DNA of 64,000 bases from Spartobacteria bacterium (GCA_003167365.1 PMTM01000013.1:1-64000); one strand, 5' to 3'. Numbered from the stretch's first letter, positions 41,153-50,673 are shown. The notes: generated by a model from the sequence alone, not told the origin. Numbers and translations are program-made.

Positions 41153-42229
41153 TTAATCGCCGAAGGAAATGTCGACGTCGCGGGCGGTCTCTACCATTTC
41201 TCCATTGGGTGGAACCAAGCGTAACCGATTCACTGCGTCGGCGATCGGGACGTGTTGCACCTGGTAGTTTTGGTAACTGACCATCGATCCGAAATGTCCT
41301 TCGTTTGCCAATTGCACTGCTTTCACGCCGAAACGCGTCCCGAGAATTCGATCGAGCGTGGTCGGCGCGCCGCCGCGTTGCAGATGCCCGAGCACACACA
41401 AGCGCGTTTCTTTGCCGGTGCGTTTGGCGATTTCTCGCGCGACCAGGTCCCCGATTCCGCCCAGCCGAAATTCACCGCCTTCCATGTCCCGCTTCACTTG
41501 TTGCCCATCTCGGGCGCGCGCGCCTTCCGCGACCACCACCAGTGAGCCGAGATTTCCCGCGGCATCGCGCACTTTAATCGCAGCGGCAATCTTGTCGTAG
41601 TCGAATGGAATTTCCGGAATCAAAATGATATCCGCGCCGCCGGCGATTCCGCCATGCAACGCGATCCAGCCCGCGTGACGCCCCATTACTTCAACCACCA
41701 TGACGCGCTTGTGGCTGGTCGCGGTCGTGTGCAATCGATCGAGCGCGTCCATCACCATGGCAACAGCGGAATCAAATCCGAAGGTCATGGCGGTTGCTTC
41801 CAGGTCGTTATCGATCGTCTTGGGAACACCAATGCAATCGATGCCCGCTTCTTGCAATTGCAGCGCCGTAGTCATCGATCCGTCTCCGCCCACGATGATC
41901 AGCGCTTTTACTCCGAGTTCGGTTAGAACTTCACGAGCTCGCTCGATCACCTCCGCTGGGACAACCGCGCGATCGCCGCCTCCGATCTTTGCCACGAAGT
42001 GGCCACGATTGGTCGTGCCGATGATCGTGCCGCCGAGCGCCATGATTCCATTCGTCCCTTTGTGATCGAGAACGAGATAATCGCCGGGCGGAAGAAGCCC
42101 TTCAAAGCCATCGCGAAATCCGACGACTTCCCAGCCATGTTTTTCCGCGGCGAGGACAACGCCGCGCAACACCGCGTTTAGTCCCGGACAATCCCCGCCA
42201 CTGGTCAGAACACCGATCCGTGGCTTCAT
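41153..42229 (-). CDS. pfkA: 6-phosphofructokinase (ATP-type signature)
   Basis: 358 aa from the ATG at 42229. It phosphorylates fructose 6-phosphate in glycolysis. Motifs are [30 protein letters not shown] (ATP-type Gly where PPi enzymes have Asp), [10 protein letters not shown] (catalytic Asp region, with Lys as in PPi-type enzymes), GRHAGWIAL and [15 protein letters not shown]. The Gly/Lys combination is known from ATP-dependent actinobacterial enzymes, so ATP is the likely donor. A frame up to 42367 gives an unmatched N-terminus. The start is 13 bases from the stop of the carboxypeptidase gene upstream. Confidence 0.9.
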   Translation of the reverse strand: MKPRIGVLTSGGDCPGLNAVLRGVVLAAEKHGWEVVGFRDGFEGLLPPGDYLVLDHKGTNGIMALGGTIIGTTNRGHFVAKIGGGDRAVVPAEVIERAREVLTELGVKALIIVGGDGSMTTALQLQEAGIDCIGVPKTIDNDLEATAMTFGFDSAVAMVMDALDRLHTTATSHKRVMVVEVMGRHAGWIALHGGIAGGADIILIPEIPFDYDKIAAAIKVRDAAGNLGSLVVVAEGARARDGQQVKRDMEGGEFRLGGIGDLVAREIAKRTGKETRLCVLGHLQRGGAPTTLDRILGTRFGVKAVQLANEGHFGSMVSYQNYQVQHVPIADAVNRLRLVPPNGEMVETARDVDISFGD

Positions 42230-42242
42230 TTCTTTGTCGCGG

Positions 42243-43193
42243 TTAGAGATTTTTCTTGGGATCGACCAGGCGACCCGCGGCGGCCCATTGATCGTAAAGT
42301 TGCCAGCCGCGATCAACCAGCCCAGCGCCTTCGGCAAAACGATTCGCGCTGCCGAGCAACACGACAATGATATGACGCGGATAGACCGTGGTCATGGGGC
42401 CTTGCTTCACAATTTCAGCTTCGCGGTTGGCGGAAAGAACCAGACATTCACCCGCGTGCGCCGTGCGGCCCGTTTTCACACCGTCGATCCCGCGAGTGCC
42501 GACCAGCTCGTTCGTATTTCGCAGCAAATAACCCATTTTGTGCGATCCGCGTTGGAAATTAATTTGCCGCGTTTTCTGCGAGACGTAAAAGCGAAATGCC
42601 GCCTTGTTCATGGCATAACAAGACAATCGCGCCATATCCTCGGCGGTGGAAAACGGGAGGGATTTCACGTTGTCGTCGATCCCATGCGGATTCACGAAAC
42701 GCGTGCGGTCCATCTTCAATTGCTTGGCCAGCGCATTCATTTGGCTCACGAAAATATCGACCGGCGTAATTTTTGCGTCCGAGGCGGCCGGAGCGACCGA
42801 GGAAATGGTCGATCCCACATGATGGGCCAGGGCATAAGCTGCGATGTTGTCGGATTGAACAAGCGCGGCGTAGAGCAGATCGCGCAGCGAGATCGCGTCG
42901 CCCGGCTGGAATTTGATATTATTTTCGCCAGCTCCGACGAAGGCCTCGGGCGGAATCGTTACCGTTTGATTGAGATCGCCGCTCTTATGCTCGGCCCAGT
43001 CTAGGACAACAGAGGCGGTTGCGATCTTGGTCAAACTTCCAACCTGCCGCTTTTGTTTCGACTCCTGCTCCTGAAGAACATAGCCAGTCCGCGCATCAAC
43101 AATGATGAACGCTTGAGCGGCAACTGCTGCGCGAAGCCCGCCCGCCCACATGGCGAGCGTGAGGATGACGGTGAAAAATCGGTACGAAATCAT
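42243..43193 (-). CDS. D-alanyl-D-alanine carboxypeptidase (S11 penicillin-binding protein)
   Basis: 316 aa from the ATG at 43193. A signal peptide (FFTVILTLAMWAGGLRAAVA) leads into the peptidase S11 domain. Its three active-site motifs are VGSLTKIATA (SxxK), VQSDNIAAYA (SxN) and GVKTGRTAHAG (KTG). It trims the terminal D-Ala from peptidoglycan stem peptides in the periplasm. No C-terminal anchor helix is obvious; the sequence ends shortly after the catalytic domain (LVDRGWQLYDQW). The longer frame to 43280 places unlikely residues before the signal peptide. Confidence 0.9.
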   Translation of the reverse strand: MISYRFFTVILTLAMWAGGLRAAVAAQAFIIVDARTGYVLQEQESKQKRQVGSLTKIATASVVLDWAEHKSGDLNQTVTIPPEAFVGAGENNIKFQPGDAISLRDLLYAALVQSDNIAAYALAHHVGSTISSVAPAASDAKITPVDIFVSQMNALAKQLKMDRTRFVNPHGIDDNVKSLPFSTAEDMARLSCYAMNKAAFRFYVSQKTRQINFQRGSHKMGYLLRNTNELVGTRGIDGVKTGRTAHAGECLVLSANREAEIVKQGPMTTVYPRHIIVVLLGSANRFAEGAGLVDRGWQLYDQWAAAGRLVDPKKNL

Positions 43194-43282
43194 AAGGGCA
43201 GCGTTGGACGGCTGCACCTTATTCGGCGCCTTCGGGTTGGCAACACCAATCCCGCCGCGAACCGCCGTTGCCGCGCGCAAAA

Positions 43283-43966
43283 TTATTCCGGCAGACTGAC
43301 GTTGGCGCGATCGCCGTAGCGATAAGGATTCGTGCTGAGAGTAAGATAGATTCGCTCGGCCGCATTATTCAGATCGAAATGCGTGGCCCTGCCAAGTCCG
43401 CTTGCGCGCACTGTCCCGAGCTTGCCTTGAAATCGGCTGCCACCCGACATATCGAATTCATAAACAACCACGCCTTTTACGACATCGGTAATCTTGACAT
43501 GCAGTGCGAGCACCGAACGGCCCGCTCCAACGTTTCCGAGGAAAAACCGGCCCAGAGGACTGCCGCCATCGATAAGATCAAATTGACCTTCCACCAGCCA
43601 CCCGACGCGCGGGGATTCGCTGTCTTTCAAAATGCGCGCAGGCGCTATCTTCTCGAGTTGCTCTTTCAGATCGCTGGCGAATTCGATCGGCGCCAGCGCC
43701 TTGCGAATCGGCATCTCGCCATCCGAGCCCGCCTCGTCACCTTGAAATGTTGCGGTATCCACACAAAACGGGCGAATGTAAATCGCGCTCGGACCACTCG
43801 CGCCGACGCCGCAATTAGTGATCATATGGACGCCCTTTGAGCCCATGTCCTTGGCATCGATGGCTCCGGAACGGCCTTCACCCCCCGCGACCTGGGTTTT
43901 GGTGACATACATGTCCCCGCAGGAACAAAGGAAGACGCTAGAGATGATTGCGATCAAAGATTTCAT
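43283..43966 (-). CDS. Lipoprotein, DUF4410-like
   Basis: 227 aa from the ATG at 43966. MKSLIAIISSVFLCSCGD is a lipoprotein signal with lipobox LCSC. The mature protein has IRPFCVDTATFQGDEAG, LKEQLEKIAPARIL, GWLVEGQFDLIDGGSPLGRF and an AGRSVLALHVKITDVVKG region. This pattern (a small subunit-like fold with a GxFxxxxxGS motif) resembles DUF4410 lipoproteins. The role is unknown. It would be attached to the outer or inner membrane. It is on the same strand as, and 90 bases upstream of, the carboxypeptidase gene. Confidence 0.65.
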   Translation of the reverse strand: MKSLIAIISSVFLCSCGDMYVTKTQVAGGEGRSGAIDAKDMGSKGVHMITNCGVGASGPSAIYIRPFCVDTATFQGDEAGSDGEMPIRKALAPIEFASDLKEQLEKIAPARILKDSESPRVGWLVEGQFDLIDGGSPLGRFFLGNVGAGRSVLALHVKITDVVKGVVVYEFDMSGGSRFQGKLGTVRASGLGRATHFDLNNAAERIYLTLSTNPYRYGDRANVSLPE

Positions 43967-44092
43967 AGTATGTAAATGCCGGCCTGCCATGTGCCTGATT
44001 GCCAGGCGATAGACAGATCGTGGCCGTTTTTGATGCAACTCTCGTGCCGTTTACGGTAGAAAAAGCGGACCGGCTATTACGGTTGCAGTGAC

Positions 44093-44617
44093 TTAATTAA
44101 CCTGCCCCGCCGCGCGCGACCGGCTAACCAGCAGCCGCATCAAGAAATAGACGATGATCGCGGATGGAATGGCGAGAAAAAGAGAGCCAACCAATGCCGG
44201 CCAAACGAGACGCAAAAACACATCCCAGTTTAGGTAATCATGTAAGCCGAAATGGAACCGGATTCGATGCGGCGGTGCCGGACGCTGCAAAGTCCAACAG
44301 CCAATTTTGTATTCCGCAAAATAAATGGCAGGCATCACGAAAATCAGGACGTCGTGCAAAGTGACTGCAACTGCGGCGGCGACTTTGTTGCAGCGGCAAA
44401 TCCACGCCACGCCAATCGAAAGCAGCGTCTTCACACTCCACAGCGGTGTGAAACCGAAAAAAATGCCGATGGCCGAGCCGAGCGCAACCGAATGCGGCGT
44501 GTCCTCGATGGTCATAAGCGTCAGGTGATGTGCGGCCAGCCATCGTTTCAATCGCGCGAGCGGCGCCGGCAAACGAGGTCCGTAGCTTGGTTCGGCGTCT
44601 AGTTGTCGATCTTGCAC
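44093..44617 (-). CDS. DUF2062 membrane protein
   Basis: About 174 aa from a GTG at 44617, which is 14 bases past the stop of the DUF72 gene; an ATG at 44515 is an alternative. The core is the DUF2062 pattern TPHSVALGSAIGIFFGFTPL with following WSVKTLLSIGVAW, a CNKVAAAV segment and a C-terminal helix (IPSAIIVYFLMRLLV). About three to four membrane segments are seen. Some family members are fused to glycosyltransferases; this one stands alone. The GTG start overlaps a TGTCGATCTTG motif. Confidence 0.75.
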   Translation of the reverse strand: MQDRQLDAEPSYGPRLPAPLARLKRWLAAHHLTLMTIEDTPHSVALGSAIGIFFGFTPLWSVKTLLSIGVAWICRCNKVAAAVAVTLHDVLIFVMPAIYFAEYKIGCWTLQRPAPPHRIRFHFGLHDYLNWDVFLRLVWPALVGSLFLAIPSAIIVYFLMRLLVSRSRAAGQVN

Positions 44618-44630
44618 GCCAAATTCTAAT

Positions 44631-45575
44631 CTAAAACAACGCTGGTGTCTGCGGTGGCGCACGAAAGACTTGATCAAGCGCTACCCGCAGCCGCGAAGCG
44701 GCGCGCGGCGCGTAATCGAGCGCATTATTGTTGAAAACCACGTGCACTTCATCCGCCTCTTCTCCAAGTTTGCCCGCCCGCTGCGCAACTTCTCCGATTT
44801 CCGCGTCGGAGTAATCGTAGTTAAAACGCGCCGCCACCGTTTTTCCGGTGAGATATGCCTTGGCGTCGCGGCCGTGTAATCGCAAGTACGCGATCTGTCG
44901 ATTTGTGATTTCATTCAGCTCCGGCGGCATAATCATGAAATGATCCGCGGCCGGCGCATCCACGTTCACAAAAGCGACTTGGTGTTTGCGCAGAAACGCG
45001 ATCGTTAATCCAAGCTGCTCGCCGACAGCCCAATTGCGATTCCGAAATTCGATGGCCAGCAGATCGTCCCGCAACAACTCGATCAATTGATCGAGTTCGG
45101 TGAGTTCGTGCTTTCGTGGAGAAAAAGCCGGCGACAGCTGCAGCAGGAACGCACCCAGCTTTCGCTCGTTGCGCAAGATCGATATCGAACGAAGGAAAGT
45201 CTCGATCAGGGCTTTTTCCAAAATTGGCGTTAATCTCACCCGGCCTTTGCCGTCGATCTCCGCCAGTCGCCGCAACGCCGGCGGCAGAAATTTCGCCGAG
45301 GTAGAATGATGGGAGAGGAGCTGCGGTAGTTTTACGTTGAATATAAAGTCTTTCGGCGTGCTGCGACACCAACGTTCCACCATTCGCAAATCGGGAACGG
45401 AGTAAAAAGTGGAATTGACTTCGACCATCTCGAAATGCTGCGCGTACCAGGCGAGCCGTTCGCCGGCGCCCATTCCTTTCGGATACCAACGCTCAACAAA
45501 TCCGGGATCCGACCAACTGGCGGTGCCGACAATAATTTTGCCTGCTGGTTTGTTCGCGGAACGTTTCTGAGGCAT
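44631..45575 (-). CDS. DUF72 (YecE-like) TIM-barrel protein
   Basis: 314 aa, typical of DUF72 (PF01904). The N-terminus KIIVGTASWSDPGFVERWYP is followed by FEMVEVNSTFYSVPD, GAFLLQLSPAFSPRKHELTE, LAIEFRNRNWAV, QIAYLRLHGRDAKAYL and VHVVFNNNALDYAPRAASRL. The family has a TIM-barrel fold similar to endonuclease IV; its biochemical role is not established. It precedes the DUF2062 gene by 14 bases and may be co-transcribed. Confidence 0.9.
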   Translation of the reverse strand: MPQKRSANKPAGKIIVGTASWSDPGFVERWYPKGMGAGERLAWYAQHFEMVEVNSTFYSVPDLRMVERWCRSTPKDFIFNVKLPQLLSHHSTSAKFLPPALRRLAEIDGKGRVRLTPILEKALIETFLRSISILRNERKLGAFLLQLSPAFSPRKHELTELDQLIELLRDDLLAIEFRNRNWAVGEQLGLTIAFLRKHQVAFVNVDAPAADHFMIMPPELNEITNRQIAYLRLHGRDAKAYLTGKTVAARFNYDYSDAEIGEVAQRAGKLGEEADEVHVVFNNNALDYAPRAASRLRVALDQVFRAPPQTPALF

Positions 45576-45757
45576 TCTTCAACGAAGTCGCGCACGAGAC
45601 GAACGCAAATGCGATTGCATTGCCGCGCGCGAACCGGAAGGATCGCCTTCCCACATGCGTGATGATCGCAGCCGCGCTCGCTATTTTTGCGGGCGGAATC
45701 AACCAGCGCACTTTAAGTTTGCCTTCGCGCGCAAGACCGACATAGTAAGTTTCAAGA

Positions 45758-45834
<77 letters not shown>

Positions 45835-45918
45835 AATCCATTTCGCGATTTGGTTAATAGCCGATAGGCGAGTGTATTCGTCACTGATTTCCGAAGCTGA
45901 AGCAGAGCGCACTTTTGG

Positions 45919-46650
45919 TCACCAAGTCCAGTAAAGTGCGAAATACGAGAGCGTGTGTTCGTCGCCGGCAACATTGTGTCCCGCACTGAACAGCAGATTG
46001 AAATGCTCGTTGACTTTGTATGAGCCGCCGAAATTGAGCGCGGCAAATCCTTTGTCGGCAGCCGTGTCCTTTCCTTGAGCGAAAAGTTCGCCGCCGAGTG
46101 TGAGATGCTTTCCGAAATCGCGCTGGATAAGCCAGCCGCCGTAGGGATGATTGCGCTCGCCGGGCGCCGAATTTAAGACCTCACCGCCACCGCCGTAAGT
46201 CGTCCAGGGGCCGAAACTCTTTTGCAACCACAACGGCAACTGGAACCAGGTCCGTCCGTTACCCAAACCGCGGCTGGCATCGCCGGTCGGCAGTTCTGCA
46301 AATGGAAAAACTCCGATTTGCGGCCAGCTATTCGTTTCATGCACAAAGCGATATTTGATGCCAAACTCAGTATCACCCAAACCAGTGGCCGTTGGCCGGC
46401 CACCGCCAGACACGGTGGTCATCGGCACGATCAGATGCAGCTGCGTATCGGGCAGCACTCCGTAATTCACTTCCACCGCCGGGCCTTCGATGGTATAGCC
46501 GCCCGAATAGTCGCCCAGGGTGAACAAATATGCTTCCCAATGACGATAATCCACCGGCTCCGGGTCGTCGGTCAAAAACGGCGGGCCGGCGACGATGCGC
46601 GTCGCCAGCATCAAATTCAAGCAAACGGCCAGCGAGATGATTTTGTTCAT
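45919..46650 (-). CDS. Outer membrane beta-barrel protein
   Basis: 243 aa with a signal peptide (MNKIISLAVCLNLMLATRIVA then GPP). The mature part starts with FLTDDPEPVDYRHWEAYLF and consists of alternating short amphipathic strands (for example LGDTEFGIKYRFVHET, GVFPFAELPTGD, LTLGGELFAQG and a last aromatic TLSYFALYWTW), as in outer-membrane barrels of the MetA-pathway type (PF13557). It probably sits in the outer membrane as a porin-like or structural barrel; substrate unknown. It is divergent from two small membrane protein genes. Confidence 0.75.
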   Translation of the reverse strand: MNKIISLAVCLNLMLATRIVAGPPFLTDDPEPVDYRHWEAYLFTLGDYSGGYTIEGPAVEVNYGVLPDTQLHLIVPMTTVSGGGRPTATGLGDTEFGIKYRFVHETNSWPQIGVFPFAELPTGDASRGLGNGRTWFQLPLWLQKSFGPWTTYGGGGEVLNSAPGERNHPYGGWLIQRDFGKHLTLGGELFAQGKDTAADKGFAALNFGGSYKVNEHFNLLFSAGHNVAGDEHTLSYFALYWTW

Positions 46651-46748
46651 AAAATATCCAGTGATTATTCCTGGACGACCGCTTCAACAAGGCACATCAT
46701 ACTCATCTGAGGATTCAGGAGTGATAAGAATCGTTCCGCAATTGCGTT

Positions 46749-47204
46749 GTGAATGAACTTATCCTGATGGCTCATGTTTTGTTTGGGGTGGCCTGCCTGG
46801 TCACGAGCTTGTGGGTTTTTGTGGATGTGCTGAACATCTCCGAAACCAATCGAGGCAGGATCCGAAAGATGAGTTGTGCCGCCGCAGTCTTCATGTGGCT
46901 TGCCTTTTTCATAGGCGGTTACTGGTATGTCTTCTCCTACAAAGTGGACGAGGCCATCATTTTAAAGGGTCCCTGGCCATTCGCCCACAGTTTCTTCATG
47001 GAGACAAAGGAGCATCTGGTCATCACGCTGCTAATGCTGGCCACCTATCTGCCCATCACCGCCGCCGGCAACCTAGCCGCAAACAAAGATGCGCGCCGCG
47101 TGGCACTTTGGGTCGCAGGCATGGTCGTCCTGCTGGCGTTGATGGTGGAGGGTGAGGGGGCAACCATTGCGATGGGAGTAAAAGCAGGATTACTGGCGAG
47201 GTAA
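46749..47204 (+). CDS. Four-helix membrane protein, function unknown
   Basis: 151 aa from a GTG at 46749. Hydrophobic segments are LILMAHVLFGVACLVTSLWV, AAAVFMWLAFFIGGYWYVF, LVITLLMLATYLPITAAG and VALWVAGMVVLLALMV. His residues occur at MAHVL, FAHSF and KEHLV, next to or in the helices, which would allow haem or metal binding, but there is no known family match. A second small membrane protein follows 15 bases later, so the two may form one complex. Confidence 0.6.
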   Translation: MNELILMAHVLFGVACLVTSLWVFVDVLNISETNRGRIRKMSCAAAVFMWLAFFIGGYWYVFSYKVDEAIILKGPWPFAHSFFMETKEHLVITLLMLATYLPITAAGNLAANKDARRVALWVAGMVVLLALMVEGEGATIAMGVKAGLLAR

Positions 47205-47219
47205 AACGGGAGAGCAAAC

Positions 47220-47552
47220 ATGGAAAACGCCGGCGTCGCAAAATACACAATTTCGTTCGGACTCTCTTTGGCCCTTGCCAGCGTGGCCAATGCTTTGCTG
47301 GTGGTCGCGAAAGAACAAATTCCCGCCGTATTGACAGGGATGCAAAAACTCACCGGCAATCATTGGGTTTCCCATTGTGCCATCGTCCTTGGGCTCTTTG
47401 CGTTCTTCGGCTGGCTATTCGCGCAGACCAATGGCCGCCAAGGGATCAAAATGACCGTCAACCGTTTGATTGGCACGCTCGTGTCGGGACTCGTAACCGG
47501 CGGTCTTATCATTTTGGGATTCTATTTAATCGCGATTAACAAGCTGGGGTAG
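47220..47552 (+). CDS. Three-helix membrane protein, function unknown
   Basis: 110 aa. ATG at 47220 follows CGGGAGAG, an acceptable ribosome site. Membrane segments are YTISFGLSLALASVANALLV, WVSHCAIVLGLFAFFGWLF and LIGTLVSGLVTGGLIILGFY. It lies 15 bases behind the four-helix protein gene and probably forms a unit with it. No family recognised. Confidence 0.6.
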   Translation: MENAGVAKYTISFGLSLALASVANALLVVAKEQIPAVLTGMQKLTGNHWVSHCAIVLGLFAFFGWLFAQTNGRQGIKMTVNRLIGTLVSGLVTGGLIILGFYLIAINKLG

Positions 47553-47679
47553 AAAGCGAAGGCACCATCCAACGATTTACCCAAGTTAAAAATCGCTTTC
47601 CCACACGGCTGGAGTCGTCGCACGATGTCAGCCACGCCGCGCTGTCGATAATCGTGTAGATCAAAATCAAAGCGGGGAG

Positions 47680-48018
47680 ATGTCGATGCTTCTGAAGCTC
47701 ATCATCTATTGCGTCGAAGATTTGCTTGAAGATTTTTGCGCCGGTGCCGCATTGGTTCGGTCCTTACGTTTCTCTGAACAATCTGATACTGGCACGGTTA
47801 TTTCGGGAGTATTTGAGAACACGTCAGCACTTGCTTGCAATGCGATTTACGAGGGCTTGAGCAGGAAAGCACACGTCAGAATAAATGGGGAGAATTGCTC
47901 GTTACTCGTTTGTATCGTTCGCCTTCAACCAAACTACCACTTGCCGCGCGAAGTTGAGTGGGCAAAATATACGCCGCTCAATTGGCGAGCTTCAAAATCC
48001 AGCGTAGCTCAGTGGTAG
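47680..48018 (+). CDS. Doubtful open frame before tRNA-Asn
   Basis: 112 codons from an ATG at 47680 that has GGGGAG in front at short spacing. The product (YCVEDLLEDFCAGAALVRSL, then FENTSALACNAIYEGLSRKA) has no recognised family, and the last seven codons plus stop lie in the tRNA-Asn gene. The base composition is closer to AT than its neighbours. It could be a small gene truncated by the tRNA, or chance. Confidence 0.25.
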   Translation: MSMLLKLIIYCVEDLLEDFCAGAALVRSLRFSEQSDTGTVISGVFENTSALACNAIYEGLSRKAHVRINGENCSLLVCIVRLQPNYHLPREVEWAKYTPLNWRASKSSVAQW

Positions 48019-48072
48019 AGCGGTCGGCTGTTAACCGATTGGTCGTAGGTTCGAATCCTACCGCTGGAGCCA
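47998..48072 (+). tRNA. tRNA-Asn (anticodon GUU)
   Basis: 75 nt including CCA. Acceptor TCCAGCG pairs with CGCTGGA, discriminator G, then CCA. The D arm is GCTCAGTGGTAGAGC, the anticodon loop CTGTTAA and the T arm GTAGGTTCGAATCCTAC. The stop codon of the halogenase-like gene on the other strand is 1 base downstream. Confidence 0.95.
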
Positions 48073-48073
48073 T

Positions 48074-49600
48074 TTAAGATTTGCTTGGAGCCAGCAACTC
48101 GTCGAGTTCCACCTTCGCCCATTTCGCGAAGCCTTTAAGAAAAAGTTTCGCGTTGGCGGACTGCAAAGCAAAACCTGGGATAAGACACCGTTGTTCGCGA
48201 TTTGTTTTTCCGAGCATTCGCCTTTTGCGGCGTCGACGGGCGATCTCAGCAAAACGGCGATTGTAGGCGCGCATGAAACGAAAGATCGGGCCGGTCACCG
48301 TTTGTGAAAACGGCGGAACGAGCAGCGCTTTCTCTCCCGACCGAAACGGGCGGGACGCAACTCCAAAGTAATACAGGCCGAGATCGAAGATGAAAGCGGT
48401 GCTCATGAGATCGAATTCGCCCATGTATTCGTACTTATCTTTGTAGACAGCTTCGAACCAGCAGCGATGACTGCGCGCGAAATCGCGATTATGCCGCTCA
48501 ACCAAATCATTCAGCGGCTCCCCTCTTCGCTGGGCCCCGATCAGCGCGGACGCGCGCGAGGTGGTGAATGAAATCCAATCCATCCCCGGGCTGTAGAATG
48601 GATCCATGAACGCGGCCGCATCTCCGACTAGAACAAAGCCGTCACCCGCGAAAGTGGTGCTGTAATAGGCGAGATTTTTTCGCCAATGCACATCTTCCTC
48701 ATCGAATTCGGCATCGGCCAGAATTTCGCGCGCGACCGGATGCTTCATCAGAAACGTTTTCAGCCGATCGCCAATTTTTCCTCCATCCTGCGGCCAATCG
48801 ACCAGCCGCTGATCGAAGACAACACCGACGCTGACGTCGCCGCCTTTGAGTGGGATCCACCAGCTCCACCATCCGTCTCCGATGACGTGGTTGGTGGCGG
48901 TGTTGCGCGTCGCGTAAACGGCGGAGGACCATTGTGGAAATTTCTCGGCCAGTTCGCGGCTGTCCCAATCTTTCACGCCTTTCCATCTTGACCACGCCGC
49001 CGCGGTCGGGTGCTCGGTATTGGATACCCACCAGCCTCCCTTCCGGGCGAGTATTGCCGCAACGCCAGATGCATCGACAATCCAGCGCGCTCGAACCGTC
49101 TTCGTCCCGTCGCCATTGCGAAATGAAACCGTCTGCTCTTTCCCGGGCGAAAGCTGCACATCGGTGACCGACGCGGGACGGACAATGTGCGCACCGGCCA
49201 CGCCGGCACGGCGGAGCACCTCTTCGTCAAATGCAGCGCGATCCAGTTGATACGACGGCACTCGAACTTGATAAAGCGGACCAAGCTCGCTCGCTTCGCC
49301 GAGCGTTTTTACTTCGTCGTTGGTGAACCAAAAACGCAGCCCCTGTTTGTTGAGATGCGATTCGTTGAGGTATTGGGTCATCCCCAACACTCGACCCATA
49401 AAGTAAGCACTTACTTCAACGGTCGCTTCGCCAACGCGTCGCGAAAGTTTCGCCGATTTTTCGAGAATCAATACCCGAATCCCTGGATTTTGCCGCAGCA
49501 GCAAATTCGCCGTCGCCCCGCCGGAAAGCGCGCCTCCTATGATCACAACGTCGTAGAAATCGGCGTCTTCAGTTGGAGGAGGATTCATCTGGGCTTCCAT
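48074..49600 (-). CDS. Flavin-dependent halogenase-like FAD oxidoreductase
   Basis: 508 aa. The FAD loop is DVVIIGGALSGGATANLLL near residue 20, followed by VGEATVE. WSWWIPL near residue 245 fits the WxWxIP motif that marks flavin-dependent halogenases and keeps them from monooxygenase activity. GDGFVLVGDAAAFMDPFYSP with GMDW (about 318-340) is the second FAD site and resembles halogenases of the non-Trp type. A C-terminal helical part follows. A reduced flavin partner is required and none is seen nearby. No polyketide or peptide genes are present, so its substrate is unknown, and a plain FAD monooxygenase or reductase is possible. Confidence 0.7.
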   Translation of the reverse strand: MEAQMNPPPTEDADFYDVVIIGGALSGGATANLLLRQNPGIRVLILEKSAKLSRRVGEATVEVSAYFMGRVLGMTQYLNESHLNKQGLRFWFTNDEVKTLGEASELGPLYQVRVPSYQLDRAAFDEEVLRRAGVAGAHIVRPASVTDVQLSPGKEQTVSFRNGDGTKTVRARWIVDASGVAAILARKGGWWVSNTEHPTAAAWSRWKGVKDWDSRELAEKFPQWSSAVYATRNTATNHVIGDGWWSWWIPLKGGDVSVGVVFDQRLVDWPQDGGKIGDRLKTFLMKHPVAREILADAEFDEEDVHWRKNLAYYSTTFAGDGFVLVGDAAAFMDPFYSPGMDWISFTTSRASALIGAQRRGEPLNDLVERHNRDFARSHRCWFEAVYKDKYEYMGEFDLMSTAFIFDLGLYYFGVASRPFRSGEKALLVPPFSQTVTGPIFRFMRAYNRRFAEIARRRRKRRMLGKTNREQRCLIPGFALQSANAKLFLKGFAKWAKVELDELLAPSKS

Positions 49601-49790
49601 GTTACAAACGTATTAGTTGTTCCGTCCGGCCTGCGCCACGTCAAGCACGCACTGGTTTCCTTTCGGAACTTGCTACGCTACGCCGATTACGATTCGATTA
49701 TTCCAATTGCGTGGTTTGCCTTCCGCGAGCCATTTGATTGTGCGCTAACGAAACGCGATACCGCAATCGGCGTCCTCATCCGCCAGGCAC

Positions 49791-50471
49791 TTAACTCACC
49801 GTCACGTTAACCGCGTCGCTCGGCTGACCGATTTCTTTGCCGTTAATGACCGCGCGGGCAGTGTAGGTACGCTCCTCGGATTTTCCCGGCGACGCCGGCG
49901 GCGTTGGATCTACGGCCGGTGTGCGGATGAAAAAATTGACGAGCTGCGGAGCGCTCTCGCCTTTGCGTTGACGGTAAAGATTGATGCCGGCGACCTCGCC
50001 ACCGGCTTTACGGAATGGAGCGATCACCGTGTTCGGTCCGGTCTGGCGCGCCTGGCCAAGCTCGGCTTTGTAATTCTTCGGATCGAATTTCCCGGCGACA
50101 ATCTTAAGTTGCTTGCCGATCACATCAAACGTGAATGCCGACGAGGCTTTGATCCGTTCCACGCGCGCCTGCCGGCGAGTGTCGATGCCGGGCCGGACCG
50201 CAGGTGGCGCGCCGGACGTGCTCGGAAGATCGACATAAGAACCCTGCGATTGACCTTCGAGCACAGCGAGCGCCGCGTGCGCGCGGTTGGACTCGATTTC
50301 CGGTCCGAGCGTTTGCAATAAATAAACGGCATACTTCGAATCGCTTACCGCCGACGTAATTTCTGCCGCGGTGAAGCCCAGACTCGCGCCAACCTTTGGA
50401 AATTCAGCGGCAAAATTGTTGTGCCAATCGATTTGACCGGCCCGGTCCGTTGGAAAATAAGATTTGCTCAT
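49791..50471 (-). CDS. Protein of unknown function with fibronectin-like tail
   Basis: 226 aa from the ATG at 50471 (MSKSYFPTDRAGQIDWHNNF). The N-terminal 90 residues look helical (AAEFPKVGASLGFTAAEITS). The C-terminal part has GINLYRQRKGE, ARAVINGKEIGQPSDAVNVT, as expected of a beta-sandwich with an interleaved PPASPGKSEERTY linker. I recall proteins like this in Verrucomicrobia and relatives but no function. No signal peptide. Confidence 0.55.
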   Translation of the reverse strand: MSKSYFPTDRAGQIDWHNNFAAEFPKVGASLGFTAAEITSAVSDSKYAVYLLQTLGPEIESNRAHAALAVLEGQSQGSYVDLPSTSGAPPAVRPGIDTRRQARVERIKASSAFTFDVIGKQLKIVAGKFDPKNYKAELGQARQTGPNTVIAPFRKAGGEVAGINLYRQRKGESAPQLVNFFIRTPAVDPTPPASPGKSEERTYTARAVINGKEIGQPSDAVNVTVS

Positions 50472-50673
50472 CGGTGAAACGCTCGTGCGGACCGGTGATA
50501 ACCGATCGATTGGCATCGCGTCAATTCTCTTCGCACCGAACCGGATCATTCTCCTAAGGCGAGTGGCAGGCGCTTTGACAATGGCGAGCCGCGGCGCATA
50601 ACGTGCGTTCTGCTGGAAACATCATTTTCAGCTCCGTACGAGTGTTCCAAATCCGCAAAACGATTTGTTTTAA

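Noticed and set aside
42234-43004. Long plus-strand frame opposite the D,D-carboxypeptidase gene
   Set aside because: It lies wholly over a gene with three intact active-site motifs and its translation is an Arg/His-rich shadow without family pattern.
49187-49810. Plus-strand frame of 207 codons over the 5' part of the halogenase-like gene
   Set aside because: Mostly antisense to the FAD-binding domain; the part in the spacer has no start signal or family pattern. The spacer 49601-49790 shows no gene.
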